A DNA stretch of 64,000 bases, taken from NCBI GenBank assembly GCA_021789975.1, contig JAJYIT010000010.1, positions 55,044-119,043 on the forward strand. The letters are read 5' to 3'. The notes beneath the pieces are model-generated. The model was not told where the DNA came from. It saw nothing but the letters and a program-made list of their open reading frames with translations, and made no database searches. Positions 54,017-63,436 of the stretch are shown here, in pieces (position 1 is the first letter of the stretch; every line of letters starts with the position of its first letter). The DNA comes from Bacteroidota bacterium. GTDB lineage: Bacteria; Bacteroidota; Ignavibacteria; Kryptoniales; JAKASW01. The translations under genes and the position numbers were made by a program.

Positions 54017-56410
54017 TCACTTCGCAGCGACTTCGACGTTGCCGCTTCCTCCACCCGAAGAGTCGGTCTTGCTTTCAGCCGAGACCTCCTGGGGGGAGAA
54101 CTCGCTCTCACACTTCGGACACTTGTAATAATTTCCCTTCGCCTTCGAGTATTTTTGAAGCAGGAAGGGCGAATCACCGAGCGGACACGGCAAGTTAACC
54201 GGCTTATCCCAAGTGGCAAATTTACAGTTGGGGTAGTTCGTGCAGCCGTAGAAAATTCTCTTCTTCCGGGTGAATCGCTGTGCAAGCTCACCTTTGTCAC
54301 ACTCGGGACACTTGACGCCTGTGGTTATGCTCTTTGTGTATTTGCAGTTGGGATAATTCGAGCAGCCTATAAATTTTCCAAATCTGCTGTTCTTATAGAT
54401 GAGATCGTTGCCGCACTCCGGGCACTTGTCTCCCGTCGGCTTGTTGTTGTCATCGTGTGCGTCGATCGGTTTGGTGTTCTTGCATTCCGGGTATTTGCTG
54501 CATGCCAGGAATCTTCCCCTGCGACTCCACTTAATCACCATCGGTGCACTGCAGACATCGCAGTTCACCTGCTGGCCATCGACGTTCGATTTTATCTCTT
54601 CGATTTTTCCTTCCACCCGCTGGACCGCGATATTGAAAGGATCGTAGAACTCATTCATTACATCGAGGTATTTTTTGTGTCCGCTCGCGATTTCATCGAG
54701 CTCAGTTTCCATGCCTGCAGTGAATTCGACATTGAAGAACTCTGGCAGGTTCGAAGCGAGAAGTTTATTGACGTTCATGCCGAGGTCGGTCGCATAAAGT
54801 CTTCGTTCTTTCAACTCGACGTAGCCTCTGTCCTCGATTGTGGAGACGATTGAAGAGTAAGTGCTCGGCCTTCCGATTCCGAGCGATTCAAGTTCTTTCA
54901 CGAGGCTGCTTTCCGAATAACGCGCAGGAGGCTTTGTTGAGTGCTGTCGCGTCAGGATGTCTTCAAGTCCAAGGTGCTCGCCTTCTTTAAGAGACGGCGG
55001 CAATTTGAATTTTTCCAGTTCGTCGCTGTCTTCGTCAGTTTTGGAAAGATCGGCGTCCTCAGCGGTAATATCGTACACCTGGAGAAAGCCCGGAAACTTA
55101 ACGTGAGAGTCGGACGCCCTGAAAACAAAGTGCCCGTCCGGATTTTCTACACCGTCGTTGTTCTGCCTCCCATCTATCGAAACGGTGATCTGGTCATACA
55201 CTGCCGGATTCATCTGGGATGCAATGAATCTCTTCCATATAAGATCGTACAGCAAGAACATTTCTCGTTGGAGATGCTTCTTGACTTCCTGAGGCTGGTA
55301 TTCGAGGTGAGTCGGACGGATTGCTTCGTGGGCGTCCTGAGAGGCCTTCCCCTTCTTGAAGTGACGTGCCTCTTTCGGAAGAAACTCGTTCCCGAATTCG
55401 CTTTTGATATAATTTCTCGCGGCGGCTATCGCTTCTTCGCTTATTCGCGTGGAATCTGTACGCATATAAGTGATAAGACCGACTCTTCCTTCCGGTCCGA
55501 GGTCCACGCCTTCGTAAAGCTGCTGAGCGAGGATCATCGTTCGTTTTGGAGAAAAGCCCAGCCTGGTTGACGCGGCCTGCTGCAAAGTGCTCGTTATGAA
55601 CGGAGGTGACGGGTTTCTTTTCTGCTCCTTCCTTGTAATGGAAGATACGGCGTACGCGGCAGATCGTATGTCCGCAGCAAGCTTCTCTGCCTGTTCCTGC
55701 TTCTCTATGAAGAATTCCCGTCCTTCGGCTTTGCCGTTTGCGCTCCCCTCGGGATCCTTAAGTGTCTTGTCTCCAATTGAATAGAGTTTGGCCTCAAATT
55801 GCTCATCGCGGTCCGTCTTGAAAAGTCCGAGCACGGACCAGTATTCAATCGGTGCAAAATTCTTAATTTCCTCTTCTCTTTCACATACCAGCTTGAGGGC
55901 GACCGACTGAACTCTCCCGGCTGAGAGCCCCGGGTAGACAGCCTTCCAAATCAACGGGCTCACCTTGTAGCCGACCAGCCTGTCCATAACGCGTCGTGCC
56001 TGTTGTGCGTAGACAAGGTGCGAGTCGATCTTCAGCGGTTTCTCCATGGCCTTTGAGACACCGGACTGCGTTATCTCGTTGAAGAGTACTCGGTACACTT
56101 TGCCGCTGTCCTGCTTCAGCTCTTCTGCGATGTGTTCCGCAATGGCCTCACCCTCGCGATCAGGGTCGGTCGCGATATATACTTCCTGTGCCTTCCCGGA
56201 GAGGTCCTTCAACCTTTTGATGACTTCGCTCTTTCCCCGGATGGTCTTGTATTCGGGCACAAAACCGTGCTCGACATCGACGCCTAATTTGCTCTTAGGC
56301 AAATCTTTTATATGTCCAACGGAGGCTTCCACAACGAAATCACTACCGAGGTATCGGTTTATTGTCTTTGCCTTTGCAGGCGATTCTACGATTACTAGTT
56401 TTTTTGACAT
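54017..56410 (-). CDS. topA: DNA topoisomerase I
   Basis: A type IA topoisomerase of 797 residues that relaxes negative supercoils. The TOPRIM domain opens with LVIVESPAKAKTI and has DPDREGE near 82. The active-site tyrosine is Tyr315 in GLITYMRTDS. Four C-terminal zinc ribbons of the CxxC...C type follow, the last with a reduced first knuckle (CPLG). The C-terminal tail is Ser/Gly-rich. It heads the minus-strand run that leads to Xer, hpf and hprK. Confidence 0.97.
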   Translation of the reverse strand: MSKKLVIVESPAKAKTINRYLGSDFVVEASVGHIKDLPKSKLGVDVEHGFVPEYKTIRGKSEVIKRLKDLSGKAQEVYIATDPDREGEAIAEHIAEELKQDSGKVYRVLFNEITQSGVSKAMEKPLKIDSHLVYAQQARRVMDRLVGYKVSPLIWKAVYPGLSAGRVQSVALKLVCEREEEIKNFAPIEYWSVLGLFKTDRDEQFEAKLYSIGDKTLKDPEGSANGKAEGREFFIEKQEQAEKLAADIRSAAYAVSSITRKEQKRNPSPPFITSTLQQAASTRLGFSPKRTMILAQQLYEGVDLGPEGRVGLITYMRTDSTRISEEAIAAARNYIKSEFGNEFLPKEARHFKKGKASQDAHEAIRPTHLEYQPQEVKKHLQREMFLLYDLIWKRFIASQMNPAVYDQITVSIDGRQNNDGVENPDGHFVFRASDSHVKFPGFLQVYDITAEDADLSKTDEDSDELEKFKLPPSLKEGEHLGLEDILTRQHSTKPPARYSESSLVKELESLGIGRPSTYSSIVSTIEDRGYVELKERRLYATDLGMNVNKLLASNLPEFFNVEFTAGMETELDEIASGHKKYLDVMNEFYDPFNIAVQRVEGKIEEIKSNVDGQQVNCDVCSAPMVIKWSRRGRFLACSKYPECKNTKPIDAHDDNNKPTGDKCPECGNDLIYKNSRFGKFIGCSNYPNCKYTKSITTGVKCPECDKGELAQRFTRKKRIFYGCTNYPNCKFATWDKPVNLPCPLGDSPFLLQKYSKAKGNYYKCPKCESEFSPQEVSAESKTDSSGGGSGNVEVAAK

Positions 56411-56446
56411 CTCAACTTATTTCAGTTTATGCAGGGGGACCTTTTC

Positions 56447-56548
56447 AAACACTAATATCACGAATGACTCCAATCTTCCCAATGGTACGTATCAAAGTTG
56501 CGATTCCTGACCATTCGGACTGAATATTGACAAGATATTTGTGATTCG
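56447..56548. repeat. Phrase-like inverted repeat between topA and smg
   Basis: A left arm around AACACTAATATCACGAATGA and a right arm GATATTTGTGATTCGTGTT are imperfect inverted copies of the phrase AACACGAATNNCACGAAT. The element occupies most of the spacer between two minus-strand genes. It has no coding content. Similar phrases occur as spacer repeats in other bacteria. Confidence 0.45.
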
Positions 56549-56579
56549 TGTTCAAATTTTTCTCTAAACGGTCCACCGC

Positions 56580-57035
56580 TCAATTTATCGTGTCGGAACT
56601 GTTGAGCATCACACGACTGCCTGGTTTTCCGGGCGAGTTATACTCAAACAGAACGCTTGCGACTATGGATTTCACCTCATTGCGGTCGATGACATTGAGG
56701 CCAGACATGAGGGAGCGCTCGATAATGTTCTCCATGTCAAGCTGGTCGATCAAACCGAGTTCGTACATCTCCGTTAAAAAGCCTCTGGCGTCTTTCGTAA
56801 TAATCTGTCTTTCGGCCTCATGAAATATCCGATAGGATTTTACACGACGCCGTTTGAAGCGCTTCAACGGTTCACGCAAGTTCATCTTGTCGTAAATCCA
56901 GCTGAGGGCGGTAGAGATCTCCGATTGGCTATAGCCGCTTTCTGCCAGTTTCGACACGTCGACCTTCGATATGTCTCGCGTCTGCCTGATCTCTTTCATC
57001 AGGAATACTATCAGTTCGACGATTTTTTCCTGCAT
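56580..57035 (-). CDS. smg: DUF494/Smg family protein
   Basis: A 151-residue mainly helical protein starting MQEKIVELIVFLMKEI, with the later YSQSEISTALSWIYDK and RGFLTEMYELGLID characteristic of the Smg/DUF494 family. Its function is unknown. In many bacteria smg lies near topA, and it does here as well. AAAGA precedes the ATG. Confidence 0.92.
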   Translation of the reverse strand: MQEKIVELIVFLMKEIRQTRDISKVDVSKLAESGYSQSEISTALSWIYDKMNLREPLKRFKRRRVKSYRIFHEAERQIITKDARGFLTEMYELGLIDQLDMENIIERSLMSGLNVIDRNEVKSIVASVLFEYNSPGKPGSRVMLNSSDTIN

Positions 57036-57085
57036 ATCTTTATAGTCCTTAAAACAAATATAGGTTTAAAAATTCCAAAGTCAAG

Positions 57086-57514
57086 TTACCGACTGCTCCG
57101 CCTGGAATAAAACCGTTCAATAAACTCGTTTTCGCGCCTTCTCATACGGAGTTTTTGGGAGCGAGTCCCGTCCTCCCACCCTGCCAAGTGAAGGACTCCG
57201 TGGATAATGAGTCGTAACAACTCTCTCTGGAGTGTGGTTTTATAACGTCTTGCCTGAACCCTTGCGCGATCGAGACTAACGTAAACCTCACCTTCAATCG
57301 TTCCATTCTCACCGAGGTCGAAAGAGATTACGTCAGTCCTGTAATTGTGTTTTAGAAACCTCTTGTTGACTTCCAGAAGATAAGCATCGTTAACGAGGAC
57401 AAGATCGATCGATTCCGCGTTCCTGCTTTCATCGCTCAGTATCCCTCTCACCAGCGACGCAACGCCCGTCAGCCTGGGTGCGTTCTTCAAAATTGTATAT
57501 GCTCTAACCTTCAC
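57086..57514 (-). CDS. ybeY: Endoribonuclease YbeY
   Basis: A 142-residue metal-dependent nuclease for 16S rRNA 3'-end maturation and ribosome quality control. The zinc motif reads HGVLHLAGWED with His105, His109 and Asp115. The usual third ligand is His; an Asp here matches Bacteroidota-type YbeY. VISFDLGENGTIEGEVYVS also fits. The start is GTG, overlapping the upstream gene's stop (GTGA). Confidence 0.9.
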   Translation of the reverse strand: MKVRAYTILKNAPRLTGVASLVRGILSDESRNAESIDLVLVNDAYLLEVNKRFLKHNYRTDVISFDLGENGTIEGEVYVSLDRARVQARRYKTTLQRELLRLIIHGVLHLAGWEDGTRSQKLRMRRRENEFIERFYSRRSSR

Positions 57515-57996
57515 TTCCGGCCAGTCCGGACAGATGTCCTGGCTGTTCCTGTCTTCTCCCTCTTTGGTGAAAGCTTCGTCTCTGCCAGAGAAAGTGCGAT
57601 GCTACTCAACATCACTTCGGGTCCGAACCTTGTGAAGTCACCCGAGAGAACGCTCTTATCAACGTTCGCATACAAGGAACAGCCTGCCTCGCGCTCGACG
57701 ATCAAACCGCTGATCTTGCCGTCTGCTTCAGAATAGAAAGTGACTTCGCCAAGCATCTCCGATGCAAGATATCCTGTACACTGATGAAGCTGAAGATGAG
57801 AGTTGATGGTGTAGACCGAGACGAGAGTCCCTTTCTGCTTTCCGGTTCTAAGCGAAGGATAAATTTCCAGAGAAAGTTTCCTTTTCGACTTCTCATCGTA
57901 TAGGTCGAAGCGGTAAAAATTCCCGCGTTTCGCCGCTTTCGCTTTCAGCACGCTGCCGATATTGTCGATGTCTTTGGTCCTAAATTCAAAACTCAT
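57511..57996 (-). CDS. Hypothetical protein upstream of ybeY
   Basis: A 161-residue protein with a beta-rich middle (FYRFDLYDEKSKRKLSLEIYPS) and a C-terminal Lys/Arg-rich tail. No signal peptide or membrane segment is seen. AGGAACC precedes the ATG and the end overlaps ybeY by four bases, so it is surely cotranscribed with it. I do not recognise a family. Confidence 0.7.
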   Translation of the reverse strand: MSFEFRTKDIDNIGSVLKAKAAKRGNFYRFDLYDEKSKRKLSLEIYPSLRTGKQKGTLVSVYTINSHLQLHQCTGYLASEMLGEVTFYSEADGKISGLIVEREAGCSLYANVDKSVLSGDFTRFGPEVMLSSIALSLAETKLSPKREKTGTARTSVRTGRK

Positions 57997-58017
57997 CTTG
58001 GTTCCTAAAAAGTATCG

Positions 58018-58062
58018 AAAAAGAGAAACCCGATGTTTCTCATCAACGCTGACATCGGGTTT
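58018..58062 (-). terminator. Terminator after the cold-shock gene
   Basis: An 11-base perfect stem, AAACCCGATGT with ACATCGGGTTT, is followed on the minus strand by CTCTTTTT. The hairpin begins 34 bases past the cold-shock stop. This is a typical intrinsic terminator. Confidence 0.85.
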
Positions 58063-58095
58063 CCCAAAGTACTCACCGTGAGAAATTTCTCAATC

Positions 58096-58299
58096 TTACT
58101 TCACGGTAACGTTGACGGCCTTAAGGCCCCTTGATCCTTCCACTATCTCAAATTCGACCTCGACTCCTTTATCAAGGGTCTTATATTGCTTGTCGGACTT
58201 GATATCGCTATAGTGGACAAACACATCCTCACCATTATCCTGTTCAATGAAGCCGAAACCTTTTTTCCCATCGAACCACTTCACTTTACCATTTGGCAT
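58096..58299 (-). CDS. Cold-shock domain protein
   Basis: A 67-residue OB-fold RNA chaperone. [20 protein letters not shown] contains RNP1 and [12 protein letters not shown]2. The sequence is complete and of standard length. AGGAGG precedes the ATG. It is a single-gene unit closed by a good terminator. Confidence 0.96.
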   Translation of the reverse strand: MPNGKVKWFDGKKGFGFIEQDNGEDVFVHYSDIKSDKQYKTLDKGVEVEFEIVEGSRGLKAVNVTVK

Positions 58300-58872
58300 A
58301 AATACCTCCTCCTAAGGTGTAGCTGTTCCGGCGATCGGGTTTTGGACGGACCACTCATATCTATCGACAATTTCCAGATCGCCATCGCCGCTTGGTGTCC
58401 GCCCAAATCTAGACTCCTGTGGGTTCGGCACAATTCCCGCAAAAAAACAGCCGCTTGTGCCGGTCATGGTTAGGAAAGTCATGGAAGAATCCCAAATACC
58501 CCCGTCAGACAATATGTACGCACATTTTTATGCAAATTTCACGTTAATTTAGTCTGAGCGGAGGTGAATGTCAAGAAAAGGAATGCGCGAGTAGTGGGCT
58601 ACTTTGGCTTAGGAAAGAACTTACCACTGAGCCGTTGGCTCATCAGCCTCTGGCTGAGAATCGGACAAATTCTGTTTTCGCAATTCGAACCTGTCTACCC
58701 GGCAGGCAGGCAGGTCACACGAATCGTATCTCCAACACCTGTCTGCCGGGCATGCCCGCTCAAGCGCGATTGCTCCTATTGGAGTCCGGCAATGCCGCCA
58801 CAGTGTATTCTCTACGCTTGCATTTCCTACAGCCCCTCAATAATTTCATACCAATAACCGTTAGGGTATGTA
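58300..58872. other. 573-bp spacer with a cluster of palindromes
   Basis: The first 250 bases should hold the promoter and leader of the cold-shock gene. Beyond 58620 the spacer carries several perfect or near-perfect hairpins, listed separately. Short plus-strand open frames here lack ribosome sites and protein similarity. The restriction-like gene starts at 58873. Confidence 0.5.
58628..58758. repeat. Cluster of GC palindromes ahead of the restriction gene
   Basis: Two adjacent perfect hairpins, TGAGCC-GTT-GGCTCA (58628-58642) and TCAGCC-TCT-GGCTGA (58643-58657), are followed by two direct copies of ACCTGTCT(A/G)CC (58689 and 58737). The second copy runs into the 12-bp palindrome CGGGCATGCCCG (58747-58758). 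The first copy can fold with GGCAGGCAGGCAGGT. They look like intergenic repeat units rather than a gene. Confidence 0.6.
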
Positions 58873-61797
58873 GTGGAACAAGCACACAAAGCTGTAAAGA
58901 AACTGGCAGAAGATTTCAGGGTTCATGAGCCGGATTAACTTTCTCCGAATTACCAGGAGTCTCACGTCCGCCAGGACTTCATAGATAAATTCTTCGCCGC
59001 GCTCGGCTGGGACGTAACCCACGAACGCCAGAAGAATCCTCATGAATACGAAGTCCGGATCGAGAACAAAGTCGTCGGCGGTAAGACTCAGCAGCGAGCC
59101 GACTACGCCTTCTTCCTCGCACCGAACTTCCGCGATCCGAAATTCTTCGTCGAAGCGAAGAAGCCTGCACGCCAGCTGAGGAACGCCGACTTCTTTTACC
59201 AGACGATTCGCTACGGATGGAACGGGAATACGCCGCTCGCCATCCTCACAGACTTTGAAGAGTTCTACGTAATCGATTGCCGCCTGAAGCCAAATATAAA
59301 GGATGCACTCGACAGAGAAATAAAGTCGTTCCACTATACCGATTACGCCGACGAGGAGAAATTCAAATGGATATACTGGCTCTTCTCGCACGAGGCGGTT
59401 GCTGCCGGGTCGATAGACAAATTCGTTGCCGACAGACTTTCCAAACCTAAAGGGAAGGCCGTTCGAGGCGCAACGAAGTCGCAGCCTGTCGATGAAGTCT
59501 TTCTTGCTGAGCTTGACGGCTACCGTGAAAGCCTCGCGAAGGGTTTCAAGAAATCGAACCAGGAATTGCAGGGCGAAGAGCTGACGGAGGCGGTCCAGCG
59601 AACCATCGACAGACTCGTGTTCATCAGGTTCCTTGAAGATAAGCTGATCGAAGAGAAGGAAATCGCGAACTTCATAGACAGGCAGATGGCGTGGGATCTC
59701 TTCGCCTCTTACTGCAAGAAACTTGAGCCCCGGTATAACGGACTGATCTTCAAGCCCCATCCGGTCATTGACAGCGAGAAGTTCAATGCGCCTGACGAAA
59801 AAATCTTTCGCGAGATTTGCGAAGGACTCGCCGGGCGGGAGTCGCCGTACAACTTCGACCAGATTCCGATTTCGATATTAGGAAGCATCTACGAGCGGTT
59901 CCTCGGCAAAGTGGTACACGCGACGGCGAAACAGGCGAAGGTCGAAGACAAGCCTGAGGTGAGGAAGGCGGGAGGAGTCTATTACACGCCCGACTACATC
60001 GTCAGGTACATTGTAAAGGAGACCGTCGGAAAGCTCATCGAGGGTAGGAGTCCCGAAGAGATTTCCAAGATGGCATTTGCCGACATTGCCTGCGGCTCAG
60101 GCTCGTTCCTCATCGAAGTATATGATACGCTCCTGAAGTATCACGAGCGGTATTACGCCGAGCATCCTGACAAAACGAAGAAGGGCGACACAGACCAGCG
60201 CGACGGGCGAAAAGTTTTGTCTCTGAAAAAGCGGCAGGAGATATTAGTCAACAATATTTACGGAGTTGACATCGACTACCAGGCAACGGAGGTCACGCAG
60301 CTTTCGCTTTACCTGAAGCTCCTCGAAGACGTCACGACGAACGAGGCGTTCCAGTTCTCGCTCCTGAAGGAAAAGATACTTCCGAACTTGAACAGGAACA
60401 TCGTCTGTGGGGATTCGCTCATAGGCACGGCCATCGTGGATGGCGACCTCTTCGCCAGCGTTGACGAAAGCAAGTTGAAGCCGATGAACTTCGAGGATGC
60501 GTTCCCCGAAGTGATGAAGCCCCGCCAGAAAGATGGCGGGCGGGGTGGTGGGTTCGATGCGGTGGTGGGGAATCCACCTTGGATAGATATAAAAGGGATA
60601 GATCCTAAAATCGTTGACTACTATTTCAAGGTCTACTCCACTGTTAAAAATAGAATGAATGTGTACGCCGTGTTTTTGCAGAGAGGGCTTTCGTTATTGA
60701 GACGTAGTGGAAAGATGGGCTATATCACACCAAGTTCATATACCACCCAGTCCTCTTATGCGAAACTAAGAAGGCTGATTCTGAAAGAACACAATGTTCT
60801 CGATTTAGTGCGACTTCCAGATTATGTATTCAAAGGTGTCGTTGCCGAAACGATCGTCTCAATTATGGAGGGAGAGAAGTCTCAAGAGAACCAAGTAAGG
60901 GTTTCGGTTTATGAGGCTACTGCGAAAATTGATAGGGTAGATTCAGGTTTGTTGCACACGACCATGTTAATACCACAGTCATCTTGGGAAGCCGATTCGG
61001 ACTGCAAGATGAACCTCTTTGCTGACGAGAACAGTCGGAAGCTTATTGAGAACATCGCGGAAGGAAGGAACAAGCTGATTGAGCTATGTGACTTTTCTCT
61101 TGGGCTCACCCCATACGACAAATACAAAGGGCATACAAAAAGACAAATTGAAGATAGAGTGTTCCATTCGATGTCGAAGAAAAACAGCACGTTCAAACCT
61201 CTTCTTTCAGGCGAGAATATAACGCGCTACTATGTCAAGTGGGATGGTAAGGAGTGGATTAGCTACGGAGACTGGCTCGGTGCACCAAGGGAACAACGCT
61301 TCTTCACCGACGAAAGGATCTTGGTTCGGCAAATTGTGAGTGGTACACCGCTCAAGATATATGCGGGATATACCAAAGAGGAACTATATAATACTCAAAT
61401 AGCCTTTAACATACTTTTGCGTAAAGGCACTAATTTGTCTATCAAGTATATCCTGGCTATTCTGAATTCATCGTTAATGAACTTCTATCACAGGAGCCGC
61501 TATCTGGATCAGAGTAAGAATGTCTTTCAAAAGATTCTAATTGAGAACGCTAAGCAATTCCCGATTGCGTATGTTGACAAAACTTGCCACGACCACATTG
61601 TCCAACTTGTCGAGAGGATGTTGGCGGCGAAGGAGGAGTTGAGCAAAGCCAAAACGGAAGCGGAGATGACTCGTCTTGAGTGCGAGTGCGAAGCTCTGGA
61701 CCGTCAGATCGATCAGTGCGTGTACCAGCTTGCAGTTTATCCCGCCCATGGCGGTAGGCTGACAGAGGAGGAGATAAAAGTGGTGGAAAAGGTCTGA
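58873..61797 (+). pseudogene. Type IIG-like restriction-methylation enzyme with an in-frame stop at codon 22
   Basis: Read from GTG at 58873, the frame gives 21 residues that resemble type IIG N-termini (EQAHKAVKKLAEDFRVHEPD), then TAA at 58936-58938, then continues unbroken for 952 codons. After the stop come LSPNYQESHVRQDFIDKFF and a PD-(D/E)xK nuclease site (ADY with Asp77, VEAKK with Glu94 and Lys96). The methylase has motif I DIACGSGSF near 405 and motif IV NPPW near 567, and a C-terminal TaqI-like specificity region follows. Family members have Tyr or similar where the stop lies, so a single base change explains it. The first in-frame start after the stop is a TTG at 59566. Confidence 0.85.
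60520..60545. repeat. Palindromic insert inside the methylase region
   Basis: CCCGCC (60521-60526) and GGCGGG (60535-60540) form a hairpin in an otherwise conserved stretch just before NPPW. It encodes a Lys/Arg/Gly-rich insert (KPRQKDGGRGG) not expected between the two methylase motifs. It has the look of a palindromic repeat inserted in frame. Confidence 0.5.
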
Positions 61798-61875
61798 ACC
61801 ATGATTCGTAGGATTAAAGGATGACGTGATTAGAACAGCCATCATGGGAATCGTTAAATCAGGAAAATCATGGTT
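61797..61875. repeat. Phrase-like element with AACCATGATT ends
   Basis: Perfect 10-bp terminal inverted repeats AACCATGATT (61797-61806) and AATCATGGTT (61866-61875) enclose 59 bases. The left end overlaps the stop of the restriction gene. It is bracketed by a 26-base direct repeat matching at 22 positions (61762-61787 and 61879-61904). Similar sequences are found in bacterial intergenic regions, often near restriction genes. Confidence 0.6.
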
Positions 61876-61918
61876 TGAACAATGGAGGAGATGAAGGTGG
61901 TGGAGCGGAAATTAAGAG

Positions 61919-62659
61919 ATGCTTGAGAATATTGTCAATTTACTCTTGGGATCTAGCGGACGATTTAAGCAACTGACGGAGAGCGCGCTCAAAGCGTTAT
62001 TCATTCTAACAATCCCAGTTTGGTCTTTGCCCGGTAGTAATGCAAGGAGCCTTGAGCACCTACTCATTGAACCGAGTTCTCTATCTTTGTTTCGTCTAAT
62101 TCCAGATATCTTGCTGATACTGATCTTCTATTTCTTTTACTGGTATCTTTCTTTTGTGTTTCTGCCCTCCATTGAGACCGGTTTTATGGTTCGGATGATA
62201 ACAAAGGGGTTTAAGCCATCGCAAACATCGAACGCTCCCCAGCAGGGAATCTCATTCAGCGGCGGCCGAGCAGAGAGATTAGTTCGATCCGCATTCGCGT
62301 ACTTCGGGATTTTTACTCCGAACGACCAACCCATTGGATTGGGCCCCATTGGGCTGCTCATGCTTCCAGACCTCGTCCGAGAAACCGTATCGGGAGAGAC
62401 CGCGTCTCTTCTGTCCGAAATAACTTCTCCCTTCGTGGTAATAGAGATGGTGATAGTGTACATGCTCCATCTCCGAAGCTCATTGAGCGTACCACCCATC
62501 TGGACCATAGTCCTAGTTTCTTTCGGCATACTGGTCGTCATGGTCTTATTCACAATAGACCTATTCCGGTTTTTCATCCGTTTATTCCAGAAACAAATGG
62601 CGCCGTTCCTTCAGCAGCTTGCTAGTGCTAGCAACCCAAGGCATGAAACTAAGCCCTGA
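61919..62659 (+). CDS. Membrane protein of unknown function beside the restriction gene
   Basis: A 246-residue protein with about four membrane helices: LTESALKALFILTIPVW, IPDILLILIFYFFYWYLSF, one around VVIEMVIVYML, and SFGILVVMVLFTIDLFRFF. A soluble loop with a Gly/Arg-rich GGRAERLVRS lies between the second and third. The family is unknown. The position between a restriction-methylase and an HNH gene suggests a defence-related role, but that is inference. Confidence 0.7.
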   Translation: MLENIVNLLLGSSGRFKQLTESALKALFILTIPVWSLPGSNARSLEHLLIEPSSLSLFRLIPDILLILIFYFFYWYLSFVFLPSIETGFMVRMITKGFKPSQTSNAPQQGISFSGGRAERLVRSAFAYFGIFTPNDQPIGLGPIGLLMLPDLVRETVSGETASLLSEITSPFVVIEMVIVYMLHLRSSLSVPPIWTIVLVSFGILVVMVLFTIDLFRFFIRLFQKQMAPFLQQLASASNPRHETKP

Positions 62660-62722
62660 GTTGGATCCATTTAATCGATCATAGCAAAATCCTTTTTGCG
62701 CAATAACTGGCGGACCACGTAC

Positions 62723-63436
62723 GTGTTATGTATTTATTGTAGAAGCGATACTACGGAATCGACTGGTGCTGAGCACGTTATACCTGCGGCACTCGCCTGC
62801 AAAGATACTCTAGAACCAGGCTACGTTTGCGACAAATGTAATGATTACTTTGCAAAGATGGATTACAACTTCATGCTAAATCGGTACATCGCCTTGTTTG
62901 TTGGAGCCCAGCAAATCCCAAATAGAAACGGTAGGATCCGAACTCAGATCGGCCACAAACTGAACTTTCCCGAATTTGGGTCTTTTTTGTTTCAACTTTG
63001 CCCAGACCAGAAGGAGAGCACTGATCGAAAATGGGTTTACGGTGCAAAGCAAGATGAGAATTTTGACGAACTGTTGTTCGCACGAGGCGTGCACAAATTG
63101 GCATTCAACACATTTGCATATGGGAGGGGCGGGCGGGAGGCCATGCATGGAAGGTTTGACAATTTAAGGCGCTATATCCGACGTCCTGATCGCGGCGAAA
63201 TTTGGCCCTATGCAGTCGGGGGTGCGCCCTACGACGGCACATACTATGCGTCCCTTCATCACGACAGCGCTTTTACTGAAGTGAGTGTCAGCCTGCACGT
63301 CCTGTGTCTGAATTTCTTTGTATTCTTAAGCGGTTCCTGCTACGACCTCGCAGCCAAGGCGACTGGGCAGGAAGTGTACGTGGTATCAAGAAAAGGACAG
63401 TGGCAGGGATCGAGCATTCTTGGCCTGACGAGGTAA
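62723..63436 (+). CDS. HNH endonuclease-like protein
   Basis: The N-terminus carries a zinc-knuckle CIYC, then EHVIPAAL and CDKCNDYF, the arrangement of HNH_5-type nucleases in which EH and the later pair hold the metal. About 180 further residues, with RYIRRPDRGEIWPYAVGG, are unrecognised. I place the start at GTG 62723 because the knuckle begins three codons later and family members open this way. A TTG at 62696 is also open. It follows the membrane protein with a 63-base gap. Confidence 0.75.
   Translation: MLCIYCRSDTTESTGAEHVIPAALACKDTLEPGYVCDKCNDYFAKMDYNFMLNRYIALFVGAQQIPNRNGRIRTQIGHKLNFPEFGSFLFQLCPDQKESTDRKWVYGAKQDENFDELLFARGVHKLAFNTFAYGRGGREAMHGRFDNLRRYIRRPDRGEIWPYAVGGAPYDGTYYASLHHDSAFTEVSVSLHVLCLNFFVFLSGSCYDLAAKATGQEVYVVSRKGQWQGSSILGLTR

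Noticed and set aside
58564-58857. Plus-strand frame of 97 codons ahead of the restriction gene
   Set aside because: It is made of palindromic repeats and lacks a ribosome site.
58861-59760. Open frame of 299 codons antisense to the nuclease part of the restriction gene
   Set aside because: The plus-strand reading has nuclease motifs in sequence; the antisense frame shows none and has no ribosome site.
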